Positions 17,576 to 25,117 of a stretch of DNA of 46,048 nucleotides are shown here, one piece after another; positions within the stretch are counted from its first letter, which is position 1; the number at the start of each line of letters is the position of its first letter. The stretch is taken from contig CANRHP010000006.1 in the NCBI GenBank assembly GCA_947630455.1, positions 1-46,048 of the forward strand, given 5' to 3'. A program made the translations under genes and the position numbers. The notes below the pieces were generated by a model. That model was given only the letters and a program-made list of their open reading frames with translations, had not been told where the DNA came from and searched no databases. Source of the DNA: an uncultured Clostridia bacterium (GTDB taxonomy: Bacteria > Bacillota > Clostridia > Christensenellales > CAG-314).

Positions 17576-18948
17576 TGTTTGAGACCATCAGGAATGCCTT
17601 TAAGATAAAGGACGTACGCAAAAAAATCTTTATGACAATCCTCTTTATCATTTTGTTCAGAGTGGGTTGTTATATCACCGTTCCCGGACTGAATAACATT
17701 TCCAGCGAGTTGGCGTCACAAGAAAACATGAACATCTTTGGATTGCTCAACTCCATTACGGGCAGCGCGCTCAGTCAGGGTACTCTCTTTTCTCTCGGCA
17801 TTTCTCCGTACATCAATGCATCAATTATTGTGCAGTTGTTGACGGTCGCCATTCCCGCTCTCGAAAGAATGTCGAAAGAAGGCGATGAGGGTAGAAAAAA
17901 AATAGATAAAATTACCCGTTGGGTAACGCTCGTACTGGCTATAGTCAGTGCGGTAGGTATCTTTATAACACTCAAAAATCAGTACAGCTATGTCAATACC
18001 GGCTGGCTTGGCGGACAGTATGCCACATTCTTTGCGTCCACGGGCGGTCAATGGATTATGGGCATCTACATAGTGGCTGTTTTGGTTGGCGGCAGCATGC
18101 TTTGCATGTGGATCGGTGAGCGTATTACCGAATATGGTGTATCAAACGGTATTTCGCTTCTGATTTTCGTAGGTATTGTTGCAACCGCAGCTCAACAGCT
18201 GTTTGCATCATTCGCCGCGCAAAACGGTTGGATCGAAGCGCTCATCTTCCTTGTCGGACTGGTTCTTGTGTTTGCATTCATCGTTTGGGTAGACGGCGCG
18301 GAAAGAAAGATCAAGGTTCAGTACGCAAAGCAGGTAAAGGGCAACAAAATGTACGGTGGACAATCCACTTACATTCCCGTCAAAGTCAATGCAAGCGGCG
18401 TTATGCCTTTGATTTTTGCCTATGCGTTGATGAGCTTCCCATCAATGATCATTCAAACATTTTGGCCCAACACGCCATTTGAAAATTGGTGGACAACGTA
18501 TCTGACTTCCGGCAACGGCAACCCAATAGGTACGGTTGTATACAATGTCATTTTGGCAATACTGATATTTGTGTTTGCGTATTTTTATTCGCAAATTCAA
18601 TTCAATCCCGTCGAAATTTCCCGCAACATTCAAAACAACGGCGGTTTCGTTATGGGTATCCGTCCTGGCAGAGAAACGGCAGAGTACCTTGCCAAGGTTG
18701 TATCGCGTATCACCCTTTGGGGCGCTGTATTCCTTGCGATAATTGCATTCGTACCCTCCATTCTGTTCTCTATACCGGGCTGGGTAGGCTTGCGCACCAA
18801 CTCGCAGTTGGTGTCAAGTATGAGCGCGACAGGTATGCTGATTGTAGTTTCCGTTGCACTCGAATTCAACAAAGCATTGGAAAATCAAATTCTGATGCGT
18901 CACTACAAAGGTTTGCTTGGATCCAATTCCAAAGGATTTTTGAAATAG
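17575..18948 (+). CDS. secY: Protein translocase subunit SecY
   Basis: Channel subunit of the Sec translocon (457 aa) with ten membrane segments. It opens with FKIKDVRKKIFMTILFIILF, has the plug and TM2 region with GLNNISSELASQENMNIFGL, TM3 with SLGISPYINASIIVQLL, and the conserved cytoplasmic loop before TM10 with GGFVMGIRPGRETAEYLAKV. Its position after rplO is the standard one and it shares the operon. secE and secG are not in the window. Confidence 0.97.
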   Translation: MFETIRNAFKIKDVRKKIFMTILFIILFRVGCYITVPGLNNISSELASQENMNIFGLLNSITGSALSQGTLFSLGISPYINASIIVQLLTVAIPALERMSKEGDEGRKKIDKITRWVTLVLAIVSAVGIFITLKNQYSYVNTGWLGGQYATFFASTGGQWIMGIYIVAVLVGGSMLCMWIGERITEYGVSNGISLLIFVGIVATAAQQLFASFAAQNGWIEALIFLVGLVLVFAFIVWVDGAERKIKVQYAKQVKGNKMYGGQSTYIPVKVNASGVMPLIFAYALMSFPSMIIQTFWPNTPFENWWTTYLTSGNGNPIGTVVYNVILAILIFVFAYFYSQIQFNPVEISRNIQNNGGFVMGIRPGRETAEYLAKVVSRITLWGAVFLAIIAFVPSILFSIPGWVGLRTNSQLVSSMSATGMLIVVSVALEFNKALENQILMRHYKGLLGSNSKGFLK

Positions 18949-18949
18949 T

Positions 18950-19573
18950 ATGAATATCATTCTATTGGGCGCGCCGGGCAGCGGCAAAGGTACCATGGCG
19001 CAAAAGCTCACGGGCGAGTTGAAAATTCCCCAAATTTCCACCGGCGATATCTTCCGTAAAAACTTGAAAGAAGAAACGCCTCTTGGACTGCAAATCAAAG
19101 ACATTTTGAACGGCGGCGGGCTTGTTCCCGACGAAATTACAATAGAAATCGTCAAAAACAGGCTTGCCGAACCGGATTGCGCAAACGGCTATATTTTGGA
19201 CGGGTTTCCGCGTTCCATCGCTCAGGCGGAGGCGCTGGATAAATTTCAAAATATAGACTGTGCCATCAATCTTGACGTAGACAAGGAAACGATTGTTTCC
19301 CGTCTTTCGGGACGTCGTTTCTGCCCCGATTGCAGCGGTACGTTTCATGTGTCATCATTGGGCGATCCGACGGTCTGCCCGGTATGCGGCGGCAAACTTA
19401 TCGTTCGCAAGGATGACAGTGAAGAAACGGTACTGGAACGTCTGCGTGTGTATGAGACCACGACATTTCCGCTCATTGAGTACTACAAGGCTCAGAAAAA
19501 GTTGATCACAATCAACGGAACAGGCGGTGTGGAAGTGGTTTACCGTCGTATACTTGACGTTTTGCACAAATGA
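18950..19573 (+). CDS. adk: Adenylate kinase
   Basis: Converts AMP and ATP to two ADP in the cytoplasm (207 aa). The P-loop GAPGSGKGT is at residues 7-15 and the AMP-binding helix contains STGDIFRKNLKE. DGFPRSIAQAE marks the core near residue 83. The LID domain carries two Cys pairs (CPDC near 125 and CPVC near 143), the zinc-binding form common in Bacillota. It begins one base after the secY stop and overlaps map at its end. Confidence 0.97.
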   Translation: MNIILLGAPGSGKGTMAQKLTGELKIPQISTGDIFRKNLKEETPLGLQIKDILNGGGLVPDEITIEIVKNRLAEPDCANGYILDGFPRSIAQAEALDKFQNIDCAINLDVDKETIVSRLSGRRFCPDCSGTFHVSSLGDPTVCPVCGGKLIVRKDDSEETVLERLRVYETTTFPLIEYYKAQKKLITINGTGGVEVVYRRILDVLHK

Positions 19574-20319
19574 TCACCATTAAATCGGACTCGCAAATAG
19601 CTCTCATGCGTCGGGCGAATGTAATAGTAAGAGATACGCTCAATTTATTGAGAGATCACACTAAACCCGGCATATCTACTTGGGAGCTCAACAGGATCGC
19701 ATACGAATACATTGTATCTCAAAATGCCAAACCCAGTTTTCTGCATTACAACGGTTTTCCCGCAAGCATTTGTGTTTCGGTGGATTGCGAAGTAGTGCAC
19801 GGTATACCCTCCAAGTATAAAGTTCTTCAAGAAGGGCAGATAGTCAGTTATGACTGCGGCGCTATCTATGAGGGCTGGCACGGAGACGCGGCGCGCACCG
19901 TCGCGGTGGGGCTTATCACTCCCGAGTGTCAGCAGCTCATCGACGTTACTGAGCAATGTTTCTTCAAGGGTGTGGAAAGCATCGTGCCGGGACACACCCG
20001 TTTGGGAGATCTTGGCCACGTAATACAAGCTTATGCCGAAAGCTTCGGCTATGGCGTGGTGCGTGAGTTGGTCGGGCACGGTATAGGCAGACAAATGCAC
20101 GAGGATCCCGAGGTTCCAAACTACGGCGTTCCGGGGCATGGTATGAGGCTTTCCGAAGGTATGACGATCGCGATCGAGCCCATGATCGCTATGGGCACCG
20201 AACGTGTGGATTGGATGGAGGACGGTTGGACGGTCAAAACAAAGGACCGTAAGCCCTCTGCCCACTACGAAAACACTATCGCCATCACCTCGCGTGGCAT
20301 AGAAATACTCAGCTTGTAG
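19570..20319 (+). CDS. map: Methionine aminopeptidase, type I
   Basis: Removes the initiator methionine from nascent proteins (249 aa). Metal ligands are seen in SYDCGAIYEGWHGDAARTVA (two Asp), GHGIGRQMHEDP (His), AIEPMIA (Glu) and ENTIAI (Glu). The substrate histidine lies in FPASICVSVDCEVVHGIPS. The start overlaps the adk stop as ATGA. The order secY-adk-map is canonical for Bacillota. Confidence 0.97.
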   Translation: MITIKSDSQIALMRRANVIVRDTLNLLRDHTKPGISTWELNRIAYEYIVSQNAKPSFLHYNGFPASICVSVDCEVVHGIPSKYKVLQEGQIVSYDCGAIYEGWHGDAARTVAVGLITPECQQLIDVTEQCFFKGVESIVPGHTRLGDLGHVIQAYAESFGYGVVRELVGHGIGRQMHEDPEVPNYGVPGHGMRLSEGMTIAIEPMIAMGTERVDWMEDGWTVKTKDRKPSAHYENTIAITSRGIEILSL

Positions 20320-20325
20320 GTGAAT

Positions 20326-20613
20326 ATGAACAGTATACAAATAGGCAGCGTGGTGCTGTCAACGCAGGGACGTGACAAGGGGATGTACTTTGTGGTTACC
20401 GGCGTCGACGACAAGGCGGTTTATTTGGTTGACGGCGGTATGCGCAAGCTCGCCTCCCCCAAAAAGAAAAATCCGAAGCACCTTTCCGACAGCGGAGTAA
20501 AGCTGGATGCAATAGCCGCCAAGATCATAGATGGTAAAAAAGTGTTCGACAGCGAAGTAAAGAGTGCTTTGCGACAATTCGTTCAAAACCAACAGGAGAA
20601 ACAAAATGTCTAA
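20326..20613 (+). CDS. KOW-domain RNA-binding protein (L14e-like)
   Basis: Small protein (95 aa) between map and infA, the usual place of this KOW-domain gene in Bacillota. The KOW-like part is [20 protein letters not shown], followed by a Lys-rich loop ([11 protein letters not shown]) and a helical tail. An in-frame GTG at 20320 abuts the map stop, but ATG 20326 is better spaced from AGGTG and matches the family start, so it is chosen. The last eight bases overlap infA. The biological role is not established; ribosome-linked RNA binding is inferred from the fold and position. Confidence 0.85.
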   Translation: MNSIQIGSVVLSTQGRDKGMYFVVTGVDDKAVYLVDGGMRKLASPKKKNPKHLSDSGVKLDAIAAKIIDGKKVFDSEVKSALRQFVQNQQEKQNV

Positions 20614-20839
20614 AGACGATGTAATCGAAGTAGAAGGCGTAGTAGTCGAAGCACTGCGCAATGCGGAGTTTCGTGTGCGTCTCACCAACAATCATGAAGT
20701 GATTGCCTATGTTTCCGGTAAACTGCGTATTCACTCCATAAGGATTTTGCCCGGCGATGCCGTTAAGTTGGAAATGAGTCCCTACGACCTCACCAAGGGC
20801 AGGATAGTCTGGCGCACCAAAGGTGTAGTTCAGCAATAA
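20606..20839 (+). CDS. infA: Translation initiation factor IF-1
   Basis: IF-1 (77 aa) occupies the A site during initiation. The start [20 protein letters not shown] and the motifs [20 protein letters not shown] and [20 protein letters not shown] identify it. The usual ending after the last strand is about five residues shorter; here GVVQQ is added. SD CAGGAG lies inside the preceding KOW gene and the two coding regions overlap by eight bases. The open frame farther upstream is not IF-1. Confidence 0.95.
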   Translation: MSKDDVIEVEGVVVEALRNAEFRVRLTNNHEVIAYVSGKLRIHSIRILPGDAVKLEMSPYDLTKGRIVWRTKGVVQQ

Positions 20840-20896
20840 CAAACAAAAAACAAACATCACACAGCGGAGTCTAACCCCTGTGTCAAGGAGGAAAAA

Positions 20897-21013
20897 ATGA
20901 AAGTAAAACCGTCTGTAAAACCCATGTGCGACAAGTGCAAGGTTATCAAACGTAATGGTAAGGTTATGGTTATTTGTTCCAAATATCCCAAGCACAAGCA
21001 AAGACAAGGTTAG
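20897..21013 (+). CDS. rpmJ: 50S ribosomal protein L36
   Basis: L36 (38 aa). The sequence [20 protein letters not shown] carries C11 and C14, and C27 plus H32 complete the zinc site ([12 protein letters not shown] at the end). It is the zinc-containing form. SD AAGGAGG lies about 6 bases before the ATG. Canonical position between infA and rpsM. Confidence 0.95.
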   Translation: MKVKPSVKPMCDKCKVIKRNGKVMVICSKYPKHKQRQG

Positions 21014-21025
21014 ACTTTGTTGAGT

Positions 21026-21054
21026 AAGTTTGACAGCGCAAGCTGTTGCAACTT
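21026..21054 (+). promoter_or_regulatory. Intercistronic hairpin with GCAA tetraloop upstream of rpsM
   Basis: The arms ACAGC/GCTGT (21033-21037 with 21042-21046) close a GNRA-type GCAA loop. The stem extends through two G-U pairs and one bulge to AAGTT/AACTT. It lies in the 157-base gap between rpmJ and rpsM, the largest gap so far in the block. Since rpsD lies in the downstream cluster, an S4 autoregulatory target is conceivable by analogy with the E. coli alpha operon. The stem is seen; the role is inferred. Confidence 0.5.
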
Positions 21055-21170
21055 AGGATTCAATCACGACTGTTCAATCACAACATCATTCCACATAGGC
21101 TTGCGGTTGCTGCAGCGTGTCAATATACACTAAATCACACTAATTATTCAATCAACAAGGAGAAAATCAA

Positions 21171-21545
21171 ATGGCTCGTATTTCCGGTGTAGATTTACCC
21201 AGAGAAAAACGTATTGAAATCGGTTTGACCTACATTTACGGAATCGGACGTACCTCTGCTAAGGATATTTTGGCAGAAACGGGCGTCAATCCCGATACGC
21301 GCGTCAAGGACCTTACCGAAGACGACATATCCAAGATCCGTGACTGTATTGAAAAGAACTATCACGTCGAGGGCGACCTGAGACGTGAAGTTTCAATGAA
21401 CATCAAGAGACAAATAGAAATCGGCTCCTACCGCGGTATTCGTCACCGCAAGGGTCTGCCCGTAAGAGGACAGTCCACCAAGCAAAACGCGCGCACCCGC
21501 AAGGGACCCAAGCGCACCGTTTCCCGCGGCAAGAAAGCTAAATAG
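21171..21545 (+). CDS. rpsM: 30S ribosomal protein S13
   Basis: S13 (124 aa) of the 30S head contacts P-site tRNA and S19. Motifs are [54 protein letters not shown] and the basic end [19 protein letters not shown]. The SD (AAGGAG) is well placed. First gene of the alpha-type cluster, with a structured gap before it. Confidence 0.97.
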   Translation: MARISGVDLPREKRIEIGLTYIYGIGRTSAKDILAETGVNPDTRVKDLTEDDISKIRDCIEKNYHVEGDLRREVSMNIKRQIEIGSYRGIRHRKGLPVRGQSTKQNARTRKGPKRTVSRGKKAK

Positions 21546-21558
21546 GAGGTAAGTAGAA

Positions 21559-21951
21559 ATGGCAGGAAAGAAAGTTGTCAAAAAGAGAAGAGATTTACGC
21601 AAAGTTGACAAGGGACAAGTACACATTCACGCTTCCTTCAACAACACGATAGTAACTTTTACCGACCTCAACGGTAATGCTCTCACTCAATGCAGCAGCG
21701 GCGCGTTGGGTTTCCGCGGATCCCGCAAAAGTACCGCTTTTGCCGCGCAGCAAGCGTGCGAAACAGCCGCCAAGGCAGCAAAGGATATGTACGGCATACG
21801 TTCCGTGGAAGTTTACGTCAAGGGACCCGGTCAAGGACGCGAGTCGGCTATCCGCGCTCTGCAAACGGCAGAGATCGACGTTACGCTCATTCGCGACGTG
21901 TCGCCCATCGCTCACAACGGCTGCCGTCCGCCCAAGCGTAGAAGAGTTTAG
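21559..21951 (+). CDS. rpsK: 30S ribosomal protein S11
   Basis: S11 (130 aa) of the 30S platform, beside the mRNA exit. Family motifs are [54 protein letters not shown] and the ending [23 protein letters not shown] is present. It is 13 bases after rpsM. Confidence 0.97.
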   Translation: MAGKKVVKKRRDLRKVDKGQVHIHASFNNTIVTFTDLNGNALTQCSSGALGFRGSRKSTAFAAQQACETAAKAAKDMYGIRSVEVYVKGPGQGRESAIRALQTAEIDVTLIRDVSPIAHNGCRPPKRRRV

Positions 21952-21966
21952 TAAAGGAGAATTACC

Positions 21967-22593
21967 ATGGCAAGAAATACAAGTGCAGATTGCCGTCAAT
22001 GCAGACGTGAAAAATGCAAGCTGTTTTTGAAGGGCGAAAGATGCTATACCGACAAGTGCCCCGTAACAAAACGCGGCAAGATCCCCGGTGTGCACGCCGA
22101 CAGCAGAAAGAAGGTAACCGAATACGGACAACAGCTCCGTGAAAAACAAAAGACAAAGCGCATCTACGGATTGCAGGAAAAGCAATTCCACAGCTACTAC
22201 GAGGAAGCCGAGCGCATGAAGGGAGTCACCGGCGCCAATATGCTTATTTTGCTTGAACAGCGTCTTGACAACGTAGTGTACCGTCTCGGTATAGGCGTTT
22301 CTCGTAGCCAGGCAAGACAGTTTGTCAACCACGGTCTCATCACCGTCAACGGCAAACGCGTCACAATTCCAAGCTATCAAGTCAAAGTAGGCGATATAAT
22401 TTCCATCAAGGAGAACAAGCGCGAGCAACCGCTGTTTGTTGAACTCAAAGGTGCCAAAAAACCCGCAAACATTCCGCAATGGTTGGATTTCGAGCCCTCC
22501 GAACTCACAGGCAAGGTGCTTGCAAAACCGCAGAGAGAAGACATCGACATGAGCATCCAAGAGCACATGATCGTCGAGTTGTACTCCAAGTAA
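21967..22593 (+). CDS. rpsD: 30S ribosomal protein S4
   Basis: S4 (208 aa), primary binder of the 16S 5' domain, with an S4 RNA-binding fold (RLDNVVYRLGIGVSRSQARQ, HGLITVNGKRVTIPSYQVK). The N-terminal zinc cysteines C9, C12, C26 and C31 are present, so this is the C+ form. In Bacillus subtilis rpsD is separate, whereas in many Clostridia it sits here in the alpha cluster. Two hairpins follow the stop codon. Confidence 0.97.
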   Translation: MARNTSADCRQCRREKCKLFLKGERCYTDKCPVTKRGKIPGVHADSRKKVTEYGQQLREKQKTKRIYGLQEKQFHSYYEEAERMKGVTGANMLILLEQRLDNVVYRLGIGVSRSQARQFVNHGLITVNGKRVTIPSYQVKVGDIISIKENKREQPLFVELKGAKKPANIPQWLDFEPSELTGKVLAKPQREDIDMSIQEHMIVELYSK

Positions 22594-22610
22594 TCTCTGT
22601 AATAGCGTCT

Positions 22611-22659
22611 GATTGGGCTATGACTCAATCCGCGCTGCATGCTTCGGCATGTATGCGCG
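22611..22659 (+). promoter_or_regulatory. Tandem hairpins between rpsD and rpoA
   Basis: The first stem, GATTGGG/CTCAATC (22611-22617 with 22624-22630), has a six-base loop. The second, directly adjacent, has 12 paired positions (CGCGC TGCATGC with GCATGTA GCGCG, one bulged T) closed by a TTCG tetraloop (22631-22659). No U run follows, so it is probably not a terminator. RNA processing, stabilisation or control of rpoA are possible roles, all inferred. Confidence 0.6.
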
Positions 22660-22697
22660 TTACAAATAAAATTTAATATAAAGGAGATTGTTGTCCA

Positions 22698-23669
22698 ATG
22701 ATGGAAATAGAAAAACCGTTGATGACAGTGGACGAAAGCGGACAAAATGCCAGCATTATCAAGATCGTTGCCGAACCGCTCGAAAGAGGCTACGGAATCA
22801 CCCTCGGAAATGCTCTCCGCAGAGTGCTTCTTTCCGCTCTTCCCGGTGTTGCGGTAGTCGGTTTAAGGATCGAAGGCATACAACACGAGTTCAGCACTGT
22901 CAGCGGTGTCAAAGAAGACGTAACGGACATTATTCTCAACATAAAGCGTTTGGCTTTGAAATCGGATAATGACGACAATGATTTCAGAAAGACAATAACA
23001 ATCAACAAGGTTGGTCCGTGCGAGGTACATGCAGGCGATATCATCACCGACAGTGAAGTGGAGGTGTTGAATCCCGATTTGTACATCTGCACGATCGAAG
23101 AGGGCGGAAGCCTCAATTGTGAACTGTATGTGGCGCGTGGTCTCGGGTATGCTTCTATTGAAAAAAACAAGGAGCGCAATCGCGAGCTTAAGCTCAACTA
23201 TCCTATCGGATACATACCTATAGATTCCATTTTCGGACCTGTCAAAAAGGCCAGCTATACTGTGGAAAGCGCCCGCGTAGGACAGGATATCACACGCGAC
23301 AAGCTTACATTGGAAGTGGAAACCAACGGAGCATTCTCGGGTAGAGAAATAGTCTCTCTTGCAGCGCGCATCATAGAGGATCACATCAAGATGTTTGTAA
23401 ACTTGTCCGAAAATTTCAACAAGGATATCCTTATCCCGAGAGAAAGCGACAGTCACAAAAAGGTTTTGGAAATGAATATCGACGACATGGATTTGTCGGT
23501 TCGTTCCTACAACTGTCTCAAGCGCGCAGGTATCCAAACCGTGGAGGATTTGACGCGCCGCACTGAGGACGATATGCTCAAGGTACGCAACCTCGGCAGA
23601 AAATCGCTGGATGAAGTTATTGCCAAGTTGGAAAGCTACGGTCTGTCTTTGAAGAATAAGGATGAATAG
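22698..23669 (+). CDS. rpoA: DNA-directed RNA polymerase alpha subunit
   Basis: Alpha subunit (323 aa). The N-terminal assembly domain contains EPLERGYGITLGNALRRVLL and SSLPGVAVVGLRIEG-like residues (here SALPGVAVVGLRIEGIQHEF). The C-terminal domain, which contacts UP elements and activators, contains LSVRSYNCLKRAGIQTVEDL and VRNLGRKSLDEVIAKL. The ATGATG start allows 22698 or 22701, with the SD (AAGGAG, 22681-22686) a little far for either. The position before rplQ is canonical. Confidence 0.97.
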   Translation: MMEIEKPLMTVDESGQNASIIKIVAEPLERGYGITLGNALRRVLLSALPGVAVVGLRIEGIQHEFSTVSGVKEDVTDIILNIKRLALKSDNDDNDFRKTITINKVGPCEVHAGDIITDSEVEVLNPDLYICTIEEGGSLNCELYVARGLGYASIEKNKERNRELKLNYPIGYIPIDSIFGPVKKASYTVESARVGQDITRDKLTLEVETNGAFSGREIVSLAARIIEDHIKMFVNLSENFNKDILIPRESDSHKKVLEMNIDDMDLSVRSYNCLKRAGIQTVEDLTRRTEDDMLKVRNLGRKSLDEVIAKLESYGLSLKNKDE

Positions 23670-23678
23670 GAGAAAATT

Positions 23679-24188
23679 ATGGCTACACAAAGAAAATTAG
23701 GTAAAGCAACCGATGCAAGACTCGCCTTGCTTAAAAATCAAGTTTCCCAACTGCTTTGGAACGGTAAATTGGAAACCACCGAGGCTCGCGCAAAGGAAGT
23801 GCAAAAGCTTGCAGAAAAATATATTACACTTGCAGTCAATACCTACAAAGATACCGTTGAAGTCAGCAAGGTAAAGATCGTCAAGGGCAAGGAAACAACC
23901 GTCAGTGTTCTGAATGACGGTCCACAAAAGTTGGCTGCCCGCCGCAAGCTTATTGCGGGGCTAGCCGATCTGCAGGAAGCGCGTCTCCCCAAAGAAAGCT
24001 CCACCGAGTACAAGGTGCGCACCAAGGAAGTGCGTCATCCTCTAATCGAAAAGCTTTTCAACGAGTACGCTCCCAAGTTTGACAAGCAGGCGGAGGAAAA
24101 AGGTCAACGCGGCGGTTATACGGCAATCTACAAGGAAAATAACCGTAGAGGTGACGGCGCCGAGATGGCACTCATTGTTGTTTTGTAA
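23679..24188 (+). CDS. rplQ: 50S ribosomal protein L17, long form
   Basis: L17 (169 aa against the common 112-130). The start MATQRKLGKATDARLALLKN and TTEARAKEVQKLAEKYITLA are conserved, as is the ending GGYTAIYKENNRRGDGAEMA. A central insertion of roughly 40-50 residues (about 58-115, including VSKVKIVKGKETTVSVLNDG and ARLPKESSTEYKV) separates the two conserved parts. It ends the ribosomal block, and a terminator follows 131 bases later. Confidence 0.95.
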   Translation: MATQRKLGKATDARLALLKNQVSQLLWNGKLETTEARAKEVQKLAEKYITLAVNTYKDTVEVSKVKIVKGKETTVSVLNDGPQKLAARRKLIAGLADLQEARLPKESSTEYKVRTKEVRHPLIEKLFNEYAPKFDKQAEEKGQRGGYTAIYKENNRRGDGAEMALIVVL

Positions 24189-24319
24189 GCATGTGATCGG
24201 CACACCGGTTTGATTTGCGCTTGGTTGCAAACACTCATGTAAACGCAGCTTCGCGTGTAATCTTACTGCATTGTTGTCTGTCTTACAAATTGTATGTTGA
24301 AACAATTTCAATTACATCG

Positions 24320-24351
24320 AAAAACCGATTTTGTTTAGGAAATCGGTTTTT
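24320..24351 (+). terminator. Rho-independent terminator of the ribosomal block
   Basis: Perfect 12-bp arms AAAAACCGATTT (24320-24331) and AAATCGGTTTTT (24340-24351) enclose an 8-base loop; a T-rich tail follows. It is the first strong terminator after rplQ. The 131 bases between rplQ and this stem hold nothing recognisable. Confidence 0.9.
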
Positions 24352-24447
24352 CTTTACGCTAAATTTAGCATTTGTCCTACTTTTTCGTTGTGCTATATCA
24401 AATGAAACCCAATTCGGCACAATTATATAAATATATCTCTGCGCCCG

Positions 24448-24476
24448 TTTCCGTTTTGTTGGATAACGCATATAAT
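24448..24476 (+). promoter_or_regulatory. Candidate promoter of the small-ORF region
   Basis: A perfect TATAAT (24471-24476) lies 17 bases after a weak -35 (TTTCCG, 24448-24453), 27 bases ahead of an ORF that has a strong SD. The good -10 and its position support it; the poor -35 limits confidence. Confidence 0.4.
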
Positions 24477-24503
24477 TCCCGACGAATTGACAGCGGAGGC
24501 ATA

Positions 24504-24620
24504 ATGTGCGATGAGCAGGAACAATCAAATAGATCAAGAAAAGATCCCGAAAGCGAGGTCAAAAAGACGGCAGATAAGATACAGAAAGTATATTTTTGCC
24601 GTCTTTTAATTAAAACATAA
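24504..24620 (+). CDS. Small 38-aa ORF overlapping a terminator-like hairpin (possible leader peptide)
   Basis: Not recognised. The ORF of 38 codons starts at ATG 24504, four bases after a strong SD GGAGG (24495-24499), downstream of a TATAAT box. The product is short and charged (MCDEQEQSNRSRKDPESEVK at the start). Its last third overlaps the inverted repeat at 24562-24607, so a translating ribosome would pass through both arms before the stop at 24618-24620. The next ORF begins 15 bases later with its own SD. This layout suggests a leader peptide that controls read-through; the alternative is a chance ORF. Confidence 0.4.
   Translation: MCDEQEQSNRSRKDPESEVKKTADKIQKVYFCRLLIKT
24562..24607 (+). 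terminator. Terminator-like hairpin inside the 38-aa ORF (possible attenuator)
   Basis: Perfect 11-bp arms AAAAGACGGCA (24562-24572) and TGCCGTCTTTT (24597-24607) surround a 24-base loop that itself contains ATAC/GTAT. The right arm ends in four T residues followed by AATTAAAA. It could stop transcription before the 71-aa ORF at 24636. Confidence 0.65.
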
Positions 24621-24635
24621 AAGGAGAACAGAGCA

Positions 24636-24851
24636 ATGGAATTTAAAGACAGAGCAGTTGTCTATCTCGACAAAATAAATTTAAGAAACGTCAATACGGG
24701 AGAGGAAACCTACTGCCCGCCGACAATCCTATGGAGTCGTGAACAATTAACAATGCCGAAATGTTTAACTCGTTGGAGGAAGCCTCAATATATTGGCGGA
24801 CTCGGGCACGAAGGGAGACCCCGGCGAAAAAAAGTAAGGATAGTAGTTTAA
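24636..24851 (+). CDS. Small protein of unknown function (71 aa), possibly a decayed frame
   Basis: Not recognised. The ORF has a good SD (AAAAGGAG, about 10 bases upstream). The first 26 residues (MEFKDRAVVYLDKINLRNVN, then TGEETY) look protein-like. The rest is odd, rich in Arg/Pro/Trp. From about 24710 the -1 frame reads more naturally (NNAEMFNSLEEASIYWRTR) but is interrupted by a TGA. This could reflect a frameshifted relic. Its stop overlaps that of the convergent XRE gene by three bases. Confidence 0.4.
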   Translation: MEFKDRAVVYLDKINLRNVNTGEETYCPPTILWSREQLTMPKCLTRWRKPQYIGGLGHEGRPRRKKVRIVV

Positions 24852-25063
24852 TAAGATTTACGACCAATCAGCACGTCAATATCTTCGTGAAAATAATCCG
24901 CAAGCTTACATAAATAGTTAAGTGTAATTTCTCGTTGGCACAGCAAATATCGTGATAATGTGGCTTGGGGTATACCCGTATTTCGCGACAGATCACTTAC
25001 AGTCATATCGCCCATCAGTTCCTTCATATTTTTTGCAAAATTTTGCATATAACTACTTTTCAT
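24848..25063 (-). CDS. XRE-family helix-turn-helix transcriptional regulator
   Basis: Compact repressor-like protein (71 aa), almost entirely one Cro/CI-type HTH. The helices include MTVSDLSRNTGIPQATLSRY and CQREITLNYLCKLADYFHED, ending DVLIGRKSY. No effector or dimerisation domain follows. The ATG at 25063 lacks a clear SD; an alternative in-frame ATG at 25048 has none either. Two near-identical palindromes lie 12-55 bases upstream, so autoregulation is likely. The gene runs towards, and its stop overlaps that of, the 71-aa ORF. Its other targets are unknown. Confidence 0.8.
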   Translation of the reverse strand: MKSSYMQNFAKNMKELMGDMTVSDLSRNTGIPQATLSRYLLCQREITLNYLCKLADYFHEDIDVLIGRKSY

Positions 25064-25074
25064 ACCAGCATTTT

Positions 25075-25117
25075 ATTCCAATTGGTATCATTTTATTGAC
25101 TTTATACCAATTGGTAT
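25075..25117. promoter_or_regulatory. Twin palindromic operators upstream of the XRE gene
   Basis: ATACCAATTGGTAT (25104-25117) is a perfect 14-bp palindrome. ATTCCAATTGGTAT (25075-25088) matches it at 13 of 14 positions. Centres are 29 bp apart. On the plus strand TTGACT (25096-25101) lies between them with TATGAT and GATATC-like hexamers beyond, so both a leftward XRE promoter and a rightward promoter could be covered. The repeat is seen; binding by the neighbouring XRE protein is inferred. Confidence 0.75.

Noticed and set aside
22621..22659. Strong stem after rpsD considered as a transcription terminator
   Set aside because: No U run follows and rpoA-rplQ continue directly, so termination is unlikely.
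24372..24503. N-terminal extension of the 38-aa ORF
   Set aside because: It crosses the TATAAT box and has no SD, whereas ATG 24504 has an excellent one.
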